From Leishmania donovani (lineage: Eukaryota; Euglenozoa; Kinetoplastea; Trypanosomatida; Trypanosomatidae): DNA of 64,000 nt. Below, piece after piece: positions 27,195 through 36,956 of the stretch (its first letter is position 1; every line of letters starts with the position of its first letter). The notes beneath the pieces are model-generated. The model was not told the origin of the DNA. It did no database searches and worked only from the letters and a program-made list of their open reading frames with translations. Made by a program: the position numbers and the translations under genes. The stretch is taken from positions 1,622,355 to 1,686,354 of the forward strand of contig NC_018261.1 in NCBI RefSeq assembly GCF_000227135.1, given 5' to 3'.

Positions 27195-28332
27195 GTTGGC
27201 GGCATCGGCGCCCAACTTTTCATCGCACGCGTCGTCGCGGTGGCGCGCACACAGCTGCCTGTCTATCTTGATGTGAATTGAAGCCCAGCCTATGGCCAAG
27301 AAGGGCTTCCGCAGTGGCGGTGGTGGCGGCCATCGCCATACCCATAGACCCGAGGAGGGGCCGCCTCCCGTTGCGTCACCGTCCTCGCCCTCACCGTGAC
27401 TTTGTTTCCGCTCTCTCAACATATGCCTCTCACGCACCTGCCCCACCGTAGCAGCCCAAGCGCACATGCTCGTAAATTCCCCTTCACGCACGTGGAGCGG
27501 TACATGTGCATATACCCCTCCTCCTTCCATATTCTTTACGTTACTCACCGGTCGCCATCTCTACCCTGCTCATGTTCTTTCTTTCTGTTAGTCGGTGCGT
27601 GACTGTCCTTTGCCCTCGCGCCCCCTCGGCGGTGTGTCAGCCTTGCGCTTCATGGCGTTGTTTCTTTTCCCTGTGGCACATTTTTCTTACCACCTCTCTC
27701 TTCTTCTCAGTGCCGCGTGTATCACCGCCTCGGAGGACTCTTAAGGCAGCGCACACAAACACACACACACACGCACACACACAGACGCACACACCTCCTC
27801 ACTCAACGACGCGGCGCAGGAGAGGAAGGTGTGCGTGCGTGTGCGCTGCTACGTGTCCGGTTCAGTGACAGTGTGATCGCCCCCCCCCTTCCCTTCTTAC
27901 GGTGTTTCTCTGAAGTAAGGGGCAGCAGCTAATGGCCGTGTACCGCGTTAAGCGCGGAAGTGTGCGTGTGGGTGATGCAGCGCACACAGGCACGCATGCG
28001 CACACCCTACTTTGGCTGCGTAGTTGTTGTTGTGTTTTGTGATCCCGCTCACCGAGTGCCGTCTCACGGTTGAGACCCCTTGGCCACTCTGAGGCGAGCA
28101 CTGGAGCAAACGGTGCAATGATTGTAAACGCCTCCGGCACCCACAGGCACGCTGCCATTCTGTTCACGGCACTCCCGCCAGCAGGAATGCCGGGAAGCAG
28201 GGATCCGGCAACACCTCAACCGACACTTTTTGTTTCCCTGGCCCTTTCTCCCTTCTCTCGCCGTGCGCTATCGCGGCGGACGCACACCTTCGACTTTTCC
28301 ACAAAGTCTTCTTCTACAGACGCGAAACGAAC
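27195..28332. other. Intergenic region
   Basis: No gene recognised. A CA-rich stretch lies at 27752-27793. The C/T-rich stretch 28225-28260 and CTTCTTCTACAG (AG at 28318-28319) form a good acceptor 13 bases before the next ATG. Confidence 0.6.
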
Positions 28333-29043
28333 ATGAAGAACGCCAACCGCCCCAGGGCGTCCGTGAGCTTCGCTCGGGAGCGAATCGTGTCAACCGCTGC
28401 GGCGTCAGCCACGAAGGGGCCTGCGATGCAGTTCGTCTCCAAGGGAGCGCGAAGCGACATGGAGCTGGTTTTTGACCGACTTCATGCTCTAGACAAGTCC
28501 GCCCAGTCTGACACCATTAGTGGTAAGGGACTGGCACAATTCCTGAGTGAGGTCGGCGTCGAGGAGTCGTCCTTAGAGTGCATGGTGCTCCTGTGGAAGT
28601 TGGGCGCCACTCAGAAAGGCTGCATCACGCGGTCTGAGTGGCTAATATCCGTGTATGCCCACGGCATCGAGTCCATCGTACAGATGCGCCAAAACGTCAC
28701 CGAATGGGTAAAGGATGTTCGCGAGAGCGGCGGCTCTTTTCTGCTCATGTACAACTATCTGTACGACTACATCCGCGGCGAGGAGGATCGCCGCATGACG
28801 CTGACAACTGCACTCAGCGCGTGGGACGTCTTTTTCAGCAAGAACGACCTCTACGCAAAGTGGAAGGCATGGGCAGTGGCCAACGTCAAGGGCGGCGTTT
28901 CCCGTGACCTTTGGCGGCAGCTCGGAATCTTCTTCACGATGGACACGACTGCCGCGCAACGCTTCGGCGACCAGATCTCTGCTCTGCCGTGGCCATCGGC
29001 AATCGCTGACTTTCTCGACCAGGGCGGTGTGCCGGCCTCGTGA
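28333..29043 (+). CDS. DCN1-like cullin neddylation factor
   Basis: 236 aa. From about residue 38 the protein matches the potentiating-neddylation (PONY) domain throughout: ECMVLLWKLGATQKGCITRS (compare the LxLAWKLxAxxxxxFxxxE helix), GIESIVQMRQ, FLLMYNYLYDYIRGE, LTTALSAWDVFF, LYAKWKAW, VSRDLWRQLGIFFTMD and a terminal WPSAIADFLDQ. DCN1 proteins act as E3 co-factors that transfer NEDD8 from the Ubc12 E2 to cullins. The N-terminus is a short basic disordered region and has no UBA domain, unlike yeast Dcn1 and like some animal DCNL paralogues. A 14-base leader after the acceptor at 28319 supports the start. Confidence 0.85.
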   Translation: MKNANRPRASVSFARERIVSTAAASATKGPAMQFVSKGARSDMELVFDRLHALDKSAQSDTISGKGLAQFLSEVGVEESSLECMVLLWKLGATQKGCITRSEWLISVYAHGIESIVQMRQNVTEWVKDVRESGGSFLLMYNYLYDYIRGEEDRRMTLTTALSAWDVFFSKNDLYAKWKAWAVANVKGGVSRDLWRQLGIFFTMDTTAAQRFGDQISALPWPSAIADFLDQGGVPAS

Positions 29044-30523
29044 TTTGGCGCACTGATGGCATGTGAGGAGACGCTCATGCACATGTGGTCTTGAAACACT
29101 CAAACCCGTTTTGTTAAAGCTGGGGAGGAGGTGAAGAAGCAGCGGCATCTGTGGTGTTGGGGTCATCGTGGATGTATTTATTTTATTTCTCTTGTCTGCG
29201 GCTCTGTGGATCTTCTCAGCCCATCCCCATTCCCCTTCGATGGTGCATACAAAATATCTTTCTCCGCTATTTGTGATGGACCGATATCGACTCGAACTTG
29301 GAATACAAGGAAGAGCGCAACACATCATCCGTCAACGTGGTTGCGCTGACATCCAAAGAGGCGCAGCCACGTCTTCCTCGCCTCTCACCGACGTCTGTGC
29401 GCCCGCCATATTGTCGGTGTTTTTTTTTTTTCTACCGCTCACCAACTCTCCCGTTTATTGCACAAGCAAGCACCACGTTTGGCGCTCGCACGCTTGACTG
29501 CAGCATGCCGCACGAAAACCCCATGCGCCGACGCTCGTGTCTCTCTGCAGCCCTCATTCCTCTCCTTCCAACACCTCTGCTCCCTTTTTCTTCCGATTAT
29601 TCACACGATCACTCACGACGGGGAAAGGGTGGGGGAGAACACCACAGTGCGTGGCCCCTCAGCCTCCAGCAGCCGTGCTCTGTGTGGGGAGGAGCTGAGC
29701 AGCCCCACACTCCCCTCCCCCAACCCCATGCGAGTGCAGCGCCACTGCTGGCGGTGACGTGGCCAAGCGCCTACGGCGTAGGGAGATCAGAGCGACCTGC
29801 GGCGGTGAACAAGCTTGCGCCATCCATACGATAGGCGAAGGTGGCAACGTGGCTCGAACGCATTCCAGGTGGCCCCCGCACTGCCTGCTGGCGGGGGAGG
29901 CCGAACCCCCCGGAGGGCTGCACTGTGTGGCGACCTGCTCAGCCGGTGGGTCGAGTTTGGCGTGGAGAGTGTGCCGAGACGACGAAGGCGGCGCATCGCT
30001 GTACCGCGTGTGTGTGCGGCTGCTTTGCACTACTGGATGTGCCCCCCCCCTCCCCCCTCCGGCGCCTCCTGCGGCAGGAGAGGCAGAGTGCGGCCGAACA
30101 CACGCTGTAGGGCAGACACAAGAGGCACCTTAAATCACAAAAAAAAAAAGCAGAACATCCTCGCACACGAATCCCTGCGCTGCTGCGGATCTGGTTCAAA
30201 GAGTTGCGGGCGCCTACTAATGCGTTCTCTCATACTTCGACCGACACACACTGATAGGCGTACGTGCAGATCAGCTGCTGCGGACAACTCTTACGATTAG
30301 GAGCTTTACGCCCCCTCCCCTTTCGGGCACTGATGTCCTGTCTTGCCCGTTCTTCTCACCCCCTCCCCTTTCCCGTCTTTCTCCACTGCCTGACCGTGCA
30401 CATTCTCGCCATCCTTGGGAGAGGAATGACTTGCTGCTCTACGCAGCAGACCTAGAGAGGCCTTTGTTGCGGGCGCCTCGCGGCAACGACCTTCGTCGCT
30501 TCTGCGCTTGCGTCGAAGGAGAG
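29044..30523. other. Intergenic region with a SIDER-like element
   Basis: Besides the retroposon copy listed separately, it holds a T-run at 29421-29431 and C/T-rich tracts at 30301-30395 that are likely trans-splice signals for the ankyrin gene, with AGs at about 30420 and 30447. Confidence 0.6.
29612..30131 (+). mobile_element. SIDER-like degenerate retroposon, copy 1 (full length)
   Basis: About 520 bp, nearly identical to a second copy at 31951-32376 wherever both are sequenced. It starts at CTCACGACGGGG and ends at GGCAGACACAAGAGGCACCT, followed within a few bases by an A-run (30139-30149). A non-autonomous element of this length with an A-rich 3' end, in a spacer after a coding region, is what Leishmania SIDER (ingi/L1Tc-derived) elements look like. 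It has no coding capacity. SIDER2 elements in 3' UTRs are known to destabilise transcripts, so this copy may influence the DCN1-like mRNA. The family name is inferred, not matched against a consensus. Confidence 0.7.
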
Positions 30524-31723
30524 ATGGACTCTCTGGAGCTCGTGTGCAATTTTGTAGGCAGCAGCGCGGCCGAAATCGAGAAAGTCGTCGAGGACAAGTC
30601 ATTCCTGAATCTCTGCAACCGGCCGCTACCTAATGGGCAGTACCCAATTCACGCCCTGGCGAGCAGGCACAACGCGAAGGGTGTGGAATTGTTATTGCAG
30701 GTGGGCGTCGATGCAAACCAAGCGTCCGAAGAACCCGGGAACCGACTAGGCTTCACAGCAGCCCACTATGCAGCGATTGCCAACTGTGTGCATGCGCTGG
30801 AGGTGCTGAAGCGTTACAACGCCGACCTCGATCGCCCTGCCGCGGACCAGTGGACCCCGCTGCATGCGGCCACGTTTCGCGGGCGGAGCGCGGCGGTCCG
30901 GGCACTTGTGGAGCTAGGCGCAAATATCGACTGCGCTACTAGCGAAGGGCACACCCCGCTCGTGTTCGCCGTTAACCTTGGTCGAATCAAGGATGCGCGC
31001 TATCTGCTTCAGAACAACGCGATGGTTCAGCTCAACGATGCACACCACGACAACCTTCTTCACTATACCCTGCACTACCGACTTGCACAGGCCGTGAATG
31101 GGGACTACAAGCTCCCCGATAGCCAGCTCGACATCGCTGTGCTGCTGGTGCTCAACGGCGTTCGCCCGGATGAGCAGAACGACGAGGGGGACACGCCCAC
31201 GCGATACGTAGCCGCCACACTGCCATCGCTTCCCAAAGCGCTGGACCTTATCTTCGCCAACGCCGACAAGCTGCATTTTATGCCGACAGAGTGCAACTAT
31301 CTTACTCTGGTCGCCGCTACAACGAGCTTCCTTGTCGACAAAACGGGCGTGGCGGCCGGGCAGGCGCAGACACTCGTCGATATTATGGCAGCCCTGGAAA
31401 AAGAACGCAAGGCGAGTCGACCAATGCGCACTGTCGCTGCGGACCGCGTAACAGATGCTGCAGCCTCTCCCTCCCTGCCTGCAAGCCACCCAGCGGTACC
31501 TGCGGAGGTGCTGGATCTACCCGGTGGAAAGCCCAACAGCAAGCAGTGCCCTTCCCTCGCACGAGCCGCGAAGGTGCAAGCGAATGAGCACGCCGCCGAG
31601 AACGGGGGCAAGTGCCCGCACTGCCCCTTTGCCTTCCTCATGATGCGCTGTGATAAGGGGACGCTTCTGCTCGTCGGGACAGCGTTTCTTCTTGGCTACT
31701 TCTGCGGTCATAAAGCGCGCTGA
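30524..31723 (+). CDS. Ankyrin-repeat protein with C-terminal membrane anchor
   Basis: 399 aa. Four clear ankyrin repeats lie at about residues 36-172 (QYPIHALASRHNAKGVELLL, TAAHYAAIANCVHALEVL, WTPLHAATFRGRSAAVRAL, HTPLVFAVNLGRIKDARYLL), with one or two weaker ones up to about 250. A variable Ala/Pro/Ser-rich linker follows. The C-terminus has a CPHCP motif at about 363, then a single hydrophobic stretch TLLLVGTAFLLGYF and a short basic tail (CGHKAR). That pattern is a tail anchor, suggesting the ankyrin domain faces the cytosol from the ER or mitochondrial outer membrane. Partner unknown. The ATG at 30524 is the first that gives the repeats a compact N-terminus; the frame is open upstream to 30431. 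The gene is bracketed by two direct SIDER-like repeats. Confidence 0.8.
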   Translation: MDSLELVCNFVGSSAAEIEKVVEDKSFLNLCNRPLPNGQYPIHALASRHNAKGVELLLQVGVDANQASEEPGNRLGFTAAHYAAIANCVHALEVLKRYNADLDRPAADQWTPLHAATFRGRSAAVRALVELGANIDCATSEGHTPLVFAVNLGRIKDARYLLQNNAMVQLNDAHHDNLLHYTLHYRLAQAVNGDYKLPDSQLDIAVLLVLNGVRPDEQNDEGDTPTRYVAATLPSLPKALDLIFANADKLHFMPTECNYLTLVAATTSFLVDKTGVAAGQAQTLVDIMAALEKERKASRPMRTVAADRVTDAAASPSLPASHPAVPAEVLDLPGGKPNSKQCPSLARAAKVQANEHAAENGGKCPHCPFAFLMMRCDKGTLLLVGTAFLLGYFCGHKAR

Positions 31724-31950
31724 ATGAGGCAGAGAGTTAGGTGTCGGCTCCCGCAAAACAAAACGGCGGCCGATCCCTTTACTCGCCTGCCATGCGGCGG
31801 ACATGCTCATCACACACCAGAGTCGACATTATCGTTTCTTTTTTTTTTTACGCTGTGGAACCATCAGCTGAGAGTACGCTGGAACTGTGTATTGCCGGCA
31901 CCGCAGAGAGCACTCATGTATCTTATGCTTTCAAATTTCCCTCATGACCC

Positions 31951-32376
31951 CTCACGACGGGGAAGGGGGGGGAGAACACCACAGTGCGTGGCCCCTCAGC
32001 CTCCAGCAGCCGTGCTCTGTGTGGGGAGGAGCTGAGCAGCCCCACACTCCCCTCCCCCAACCCCATGCGAGTGCAGCGCCACTGCTGGCGGTGACGTGGC
32101 CAAGCGCCTACGGCGTAGGGAGATCAGAGCGACCTGCGGCGGTGAACAAGCTTGCGCCATCCATACGATAGGCGAAGGTGGCAACGTGGCTCGAACGCAT
32201 TCCAGGTGGCCCCCGCACTGCCTGCTGGCGGGGGAGGCCGAACCCCCCGGAGGGCTGCACTGTGTGGCGACCTGCTCANNNNNNNNNNNNNNNNNNNNNN
32301 NNNNNNNNGCCTCCTGCGGCAGGAGAGGCAGAGTGCGGCCGAACACACGCTGTAGGGCAGACACAAGAGGCACTTT
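31951..32376 (+). mobile_element. SIDER-like degenerate retroposon, copy 2 (interrupted by N run)
   Basis: Same orientation and near-identical sequence to copy 1 (29612-30131) on both sides of the N run. Left end CTCACGACGGGG, right end GACACAAGAGGCACTTT followed by a short A-rich stretch. CTTTCAA occurs just before the left end (31928) and at the right end (32373), a possible but short target-site duplication. Confidence 0.7.
32279..32308. other. Run of 30 N inside SIDER-like copy 2
   Basis: The homologous interval in copy 1 (29942-30063) is 122 bases, including long C-runs, so the gap is under-sized by about 90 bases unless copy 2 has a deletion. Confidence 0.9.
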
Positions 32377-32828
32377 CAAGTACGAGAAAAAGGCGGGAGG
32401 ATTACCTCATGTCCGCACGTATATGTCTGCGGCCTTCGACGTGCTCGCTTGTGTTTGCGGCCTCCAACCGCCGAGGCCACAGGGGCGTTCCGCTTCGGCT
32501 AAGGATATTCTCCACTCGGCGCCGCGCGTGCGCTGCCAATAATGAGTTCGGGCGGTCGTTCAAGCCCTCTCTTCGCTCCGGCAGGCCCTCTGTCGTTCAG
32601 TGGAGTGCCCAGCACACGTAGCACAACGGCAGGCGCTATTCCTGGTGGCCGCTCGCCTTCTGCCAGCAGCACAGCCCGCCTCGCTCCACCCCAGCTTCGC
32701 TATCTATCTCTTTTTCCCTCTCTTGGTTCCCCACCGCTACACTTGGCGTCGCAGGCAACGCCGCTTCGCACTGCCTCCACGTACACAAAACCGTAAGTTG
32801 CAGCAGCTTCACGTGGAGTTGAGGAATT

Positions 32829-33706
32829 ATGCCCCGAGGATTCGGAGGACGTGGCGGTGGTGACCGCGGTGGTGGAAGCCGCGGCTTTGGAGGCCCCCGT
32901 GGCGGCCGCGGTGGCGGCGGTCGAGGTGGCGGCCGTGGCGGTCACATGTCCGAGCCTGACCCGCCGGAGAACGTGGAGGAGGTCGGCACCTTCATGAACG
33001 CCGCAGAGGGCGAATTAGTTTACAGGGTTACGGCGCACGGTGTGGTGCCGCGCTTCAACACCTTTGTGTACACCGAAAATAAGGCGAAAATCGGCAAAAT
33101 TGAGGAGATTCTCGGGAACACAACGGATGTCATGTTTTCCGTGAAACCATCGCCAGGCGTGCAGGCGGCGTCCCTCAGCGAGGGCGATAAAGTGTACATT
33201 TCCCCTACGCAGTTTACGCCTCTCCGTGTCTTCACCGAACCACCGAAGCCGCGCGGTCGTGGTGGTCGTGGTGGCCGTGGCGGTGGCCGTGGCGGTGGCC
33301 GCGGCGCCGACCGTGGTGGTCGCGGCGGGTTCGGCGGTCGCGGCAGCTTCGGCGGCATGGGTGGCGGCCGAGGCAGCTTCGGTGGCGGCCGAGGCAGCTT
33401 CGGTGGCGGTGGCCGTGGAAGCTTTGGTGGCCGTGGNNNNNNNNNNNNNNNNNNNNNNNNNNNNNNNNNNNNNNNNNNNNNNNNNNNNNNNNNNNNNNNN
33501 NNNNNNNNNNNNNNNNNNNNNNNNNNNNNNNNNNNGCCGACCGTGGTGGTCGCGGCGGGTTCGGCGGTCGCGGCAGCTTCGGCGGCATGGGTGGCGGCCG
33601 AGGCAGCTTCGGTGGCGGCCGAGGCAGCTTCGGTGGCGGTGGCCGTGGAAGCTTTGGTGGCCGTGGTGGTGGCCGTGGTTTTGATGGTCGTGGTCGCGGG
33701 CACTAG
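32829..33706 (+). CDS. GAR1: GAR1, H/ACA snoRNP subunit (interrupted by an assembly gap)
   Basis: Core subunit of H/ACA small nucleolar RNPs, which pseudouridylate rRNA. An N-terminal Arg/Gly-rich (RGG) domain (about 1-40) and a C-terminal RGG domain flank the central Gar1 beta-barrel (about 48-140), where VPRFNTFVYTENKAKIGKIE and FSVKPSPGVQA match the family well. The ATG at 32829 follows the acceptor at 32754. Inside the C-terminal RGG domain is a run of 99 N. The 131 bases before it (33306-33436) recur exactly after it (33536-33666) in the coding frame offset by the N run. If the two are one overlapping stretch, the protein is 215 aa, close to the usual ~217, ending at the TAG 33704-33706. 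The apparent read-through frame beyond 33706 is an artefact of gap size. Confidence 0.88.
33437..33535. other. Run of 99 N inside GAR1
   Basis: Flanked by identical 131-base sequence on both sides, so probably an unmerged contig overlap rather than missing sequence. Confidence 0.8.
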
Positions 33707-34722
33707 ACAACGCCTCTGTGGCCTGCGAGTTGCTAAGGACGTGAGAATCGTCCCACGCCATCCCTCTCGCATCGAGCACTGCTTCACGCACAATTTCAAG
33801 ACCCCACTCGCACACATCGACAGGTGCAGAGATGTCCTACGCACCTCGGCGCAATCGGATTACGTGAGAAGGGGTGAGGAAGCAATCCAAGGATAATAGC
33901 GGACTCTCAGAAAAGGGACGTGTCTGTCTCTGTGTGCACGAATGCGCCGGTATGTGTTCGCGCGCGATGGCAGACAGTGACCATGCGAGAGCGGCGAAAG
34001 CAATGACAGGTGTGCCACGCAATGGCGACGCGAGGGGAAGGAAAAGACACGACAGAGAGGCACAGGAGCATAATTGTGCGCAAGCAAGCATGTACCGTCC
34101 CTTTTTCCCTCTTTCTTCTTCGGTTTGGGAGGAGCCTTAATCGTAATCAGCTCGATCGCTGACATAACCGTTTGATGTGGTGTAAAAAGGCAAACAGAAT
34201 ACCAACAGAAGTGGCAGGAGTCAGTGACGAGGCCGTCGTTACTTGAGCCTTCCCCATCTCGTGTGGGCTCAAATCTACGCAGACCTTGAACGTGAGAGGT
34301 TCTGTGACACTCTGACCCTCGGCACGCATATGTCAGCATGGCCGCCTTGATGTCTCATGCTATATTCACACGCATAAGGTGAATTCTCCGTGATCGGCAT
34401 TAGGCGTGAGCGAGTGAGGTACCGCACAGCTCTCTCACGCACCGCCTCCATCTTCGATGCACAACCACAGATGTGCATGCTTTCGCGGTCGCGGTAGAAT
34501 AACTCTCGTAACCTCTGTGGCTGTAAGCATGGTGCTCCAGGTGACAACTGCGCTGAACGCCCACACACCTTTTGCTGTGCGCGCCGCCCCTATGCCGTAC
34601 GCCTCAAACTAGTCCCCACTCTTTGTTCTTCTCTACGGTTATCCTCGCCGACTCATGTCAGTCGCAGCCGTAACGCTTCCTTGGCGGCGGCCCACACAAC
34701 CGCGATCGTTGCTTGGGTGCAC
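33707..34722. other. Intergenic region
   Basis: No gene recognised. The stretch 34130-34600 is less pyrimidine-biased than other spacers. TTCTTCTCTACGGTTATCCTCG (34627-34648) followed by AGs at 34660 and 34666 is a possible acceptor for the DHHC gene. Confidence 0.5.
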
Positions 34723-35523
34723 ATGAACGCCGACACCGCGCCGCTCAGCTTGGAGTGGGGGGGTAAGCGAGGGCGGCGCACCATCTGCGGCTTCAACGTT
34801 GCGAGTGACTGCGTGGGAGGTCTCGTCCTGCTTATTGGTATCCCCGCACTCGTTGTAGCGCACCTTGCAGCTGTTGTGCTGACGCCACTCTTCGCTGCTT
34901 CCCACGACGGCAATACACTTCTGCTGGAGGTGCTTCTTGAGCTGTTTCTTTGCATGGGCGCCGTGGCGCTTCTTTTTCTTCTCCTCGTTGCCGATCCCGG
35001 CTTTGTGGAGGTGCCCACAGCTCTAAGCTGCCGCTGCAGTCATTGCGGCACTGAAGTAGACGACTTCGACCACCATTGTGGTGCCGTGGGAGCGTGCATC
35101 GGTAAGGGTAACATGTGCTACTTTATTCTGTTTCTGCTGTTCGCCGCGCTGCTTTGTGCTCTTGGAGCGGTGCAGAATGCCGCCTTTGTCGCAGCCACCG
35201 CACGCGCGCACATCCGTGACACGGGCCCTTCATGGACATCTATCGCAGCGCTCATCCAAACCGTCCTCACGGCGCTACGTTTGCCAAGAATCCTGTGCTT
35301 ACTTGTGCTAAGCGTGGCGGCCGTGAACGGGGGCGTGGTGTGCACATTTCTCTGTCTCCGATACACCTATCTTGCTTACAAGGGGCTCAGCTCCGTGCGC
35401 CGGCGCAGACGGTTTGACGTTTCAGGCTCTCTCTCCAAGGTTTTCGCGAACACCTTTCGCCCAGCCTTCTCACATAACTTTATGCTTCCGCGATACCACG
35501 CCTTAGCGGATATGTCCGACTGA
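34723..35523 (+). CDS. Divergent DHHC-type palmitoyltransferase, multi-pass membrane protein
   Basis: 266 aa with four hydrophobic segments (about 33-60, 70-95, 130-152, 183-213). Between the second and third is a cysteine-rich stretch ending in FDHHCGAVGACIGKGN, the DHHC catalytic motif of protein S-acyltransferases, which attach palmitate to cysteines of membrane-associated proteins. The cysteine-rich domain is shortened: the first CxxC pair and the RPxRxxHC element are missing, a zinc-binding Cys is replaced by Glu (HCGTEVDDF), and the usual CPWVxNC is CGAVGAC. The active-site Cys remains. The start is the first ATG in frame; upstream frame begins only at a TTG. Confidence 0.75.
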   Translation: MNADTAPLSLEWGGKRGRRTICGFNVASDCVGGLVLLIGIPALVVAHLAAVVLTPLFAASHDGNTLLLEVLLELFLCMGAVALLFLLLVADPGFVEVPTALSCRCSHCGTEVDDFDHHCGAVGACIGKGNMCYFILFLLFAALLCALGAVQNAAFVAATARAHIRDTGPSWTSIAALIQTVLTALRLPRILCLLVLSVAAVNGGVVCTFLCLRYTYLAYKGLSSVRRRRRFDVSGSLSKVFANTFRPAFSHNFMLPRYHALADMSD

Positions 35524-35789
35524 CGAGAAGCGCGCTGAGAGCTCTGAGACCCGCGTATGGCCCGCAGTGTACCTCCTTCTCCCCTTCTCACTCTCGTCTG
35601 TGGCATCGTGGTCGCCGATTGCGCCGGGAGCAGTGACGTGTGTTTCCGAACGCTTTCTGGACTCGCTTAGCACGAGAGCTAGCGGGGCCCCCTCACTACG
35701 GATTCACATCCGCAAGCAAGCTTGTCCCCCTCGTATTTTTTTTTCGGGGAGGGGGGGGGGAAGGGGAGAGAGGGCGGAGAGGTGTCAAG
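35524..35789. other. Spacer upstream of a doubtful ORF
   Basis: Contains a T-run then a G-run at 35737-35760; no gene seen. Confidence 0.4.
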
Positions 35790-36458
35790 ATGGAAAACCG
35801 AAAAACGTCTGTGGCGCGTGCCGAAAGGATGGATGCTGCAGCTCATCGTCCATTTTCGAAGCAAGTGACGACCGGAGAGCGGCTGCCTCGTCAAAGCTTC
35901 TTTGACCGACGATTGTGTGAGCACGCCATGTGCAGGCGACTGCACACCCTGCCCCCTCTTCAGCACTCTTGTCTCACGCGCGCCTGGCCGCATTCCTGGC
36001 CAGCCGCTCAAGTTTTGGCGAGTACTGACAACGGTATACTCTCCATCGCGCGAATTCTGAGTCGCGTTCGCGCGCTCTTCGGCAACCCCAACAGCGTCAA
36101 CGCGCTCCCCTCCCTCGCGCTGCATTACGTAGCTGTGCTGCGGCGTTTTCCACAGGATGTGTGGAAGCGCGTCGCGTACACGGCCCGACGGATACTCACA
36201 AAGTGGCCGTCTTTCAAGTGCGCGCCGCACAAATCTGCTCTTTTTGCTAAGAAAATAGCCCGGGTGTCTCCGCGCGCGGCAGCCAACGGTGAAGAGCACG
36301 GCTCATCCCGACATTGTTCTCGGAGGCCTTGGGAATGGCTTGGGTATCATTTAGCTGTATTCCACAGGATTGCAGGGGATCGCCACACAGACATACACAC
36401 AAAAAAAAACACACAAAGGAGAAACAGCATCTTTCGCCTGCTTTCGGCACGGGACTAA
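35790..36458 (+). CDS. Doubtful ORF, 222 aa
   Basis: Not recognised. The frame from the ATG at 35790 is open to 36458. The middle (about residues 80-160) has coding-like third positions and would give a basic, helical segment. The first and last thirds are poor in coding bias and the end reads through a CACA-rich tract. An antisense frame of similar length overlaps it. It could be a small divergent gene or just a long open spacer between the DHHC and alpha-COP genes. Confidence 0.22.
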   Translation: MENRKTSVARAERMDAAAHRPFSKQVTTGERLPRQSFFDRRLCEHAMCRRLHTLPPLQHSCLTRAWPHSWPAAQVLASTDNGILSIARILSRVRALFGNPNSVNALPSLALHYVAVLRRFPQDVWKRVAYTARRILTKWPSFKCAPHKSALFAKKIARVSPRAAANGEEHGSSRHCSRRPWEWLGYHLAVFHRIAGDRHTDIHTKKNTQRRNSIFRLLSARD

Positions 36459-36956
36459 CAGCAAACGCATCTTCGTCGGCTCTTATGTGATAGGAAACGG
36501 TGCAGCAACTGTGACGAGTCTCCTCTCTCTCTGTGTGTGGGTCACTCCAGATAATCGATCGCACGGTGTTGACGTGGACTCCGAATAATGGTGATCATTT
36601 GAGGTTGCTTGGGGTCCTCGTCATGGACCCTTCTGTGCGCCTCTACGCTCCCTCCTTTTTGCTTTGCACAGCCACCTCCGTAGGGGCCCTCTCATCTCAG
36701 ACGGCTACACACGGGCGCATCGCTGTCGTGTCATATTCGCTCTCTCGTCCTCCCCCTTCGCACTCCTTTTGCCGCATCCGCGCCTGCTGCAGCGCAGCCC
36801 ATTTCTCTTCGTTTTTTTTTTCTTTTAATCTTTTTTTTTTTGCTGTTTCGCTCGCGCGAGGTCGCTGCCGCTGTATCTCTCCTCGTGGAAGTCACAAGAG
36901 CGAATCTCGGCGAACAGGCGAACGGCCGATTGTTTGACAGAGCGCACTCCTTCGCG
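36459..36956. other. Intergenic region before alpha-COP
   Basis: Nothing gene-like; the strong acceptor near its 3' end is listed separately. Confidence 0.6.
36800..36860 (+). promoter_or_regulatory. Spliced-leader acceptor for alpha-COP
   Basis: Two long T-runs (36812-36841) lead to the first AG at 36859-36860. The 96-base leader that follows is free of ATG until 36957. Confidence 0.75.

Larger units (their letters stand above)
31724..32828. other. Intergenic region with a SIDER-like element and a gap
   Basis: Contains the second retroposon copy, a 30-base N run and, at 32700-32752, a pyrimidine tract ending in the AG at 32753-32754 that is the likely acceptor for GAR1. Confidence 0.6.

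Noticed and set aside
29815..30300. Open frames within the SIDER-like copy
   Set aside because: They arise from G/C-rich repeat sequence, differ in length between copies and show no protein family features.
33536..33896. Ala/Val-rich continuation of the GAR1 frame after the N run
   Set aside because: Caused by the arbitrary 99-base gap length; the true frame after the gap reads the RGG repeat and stops at 33706.
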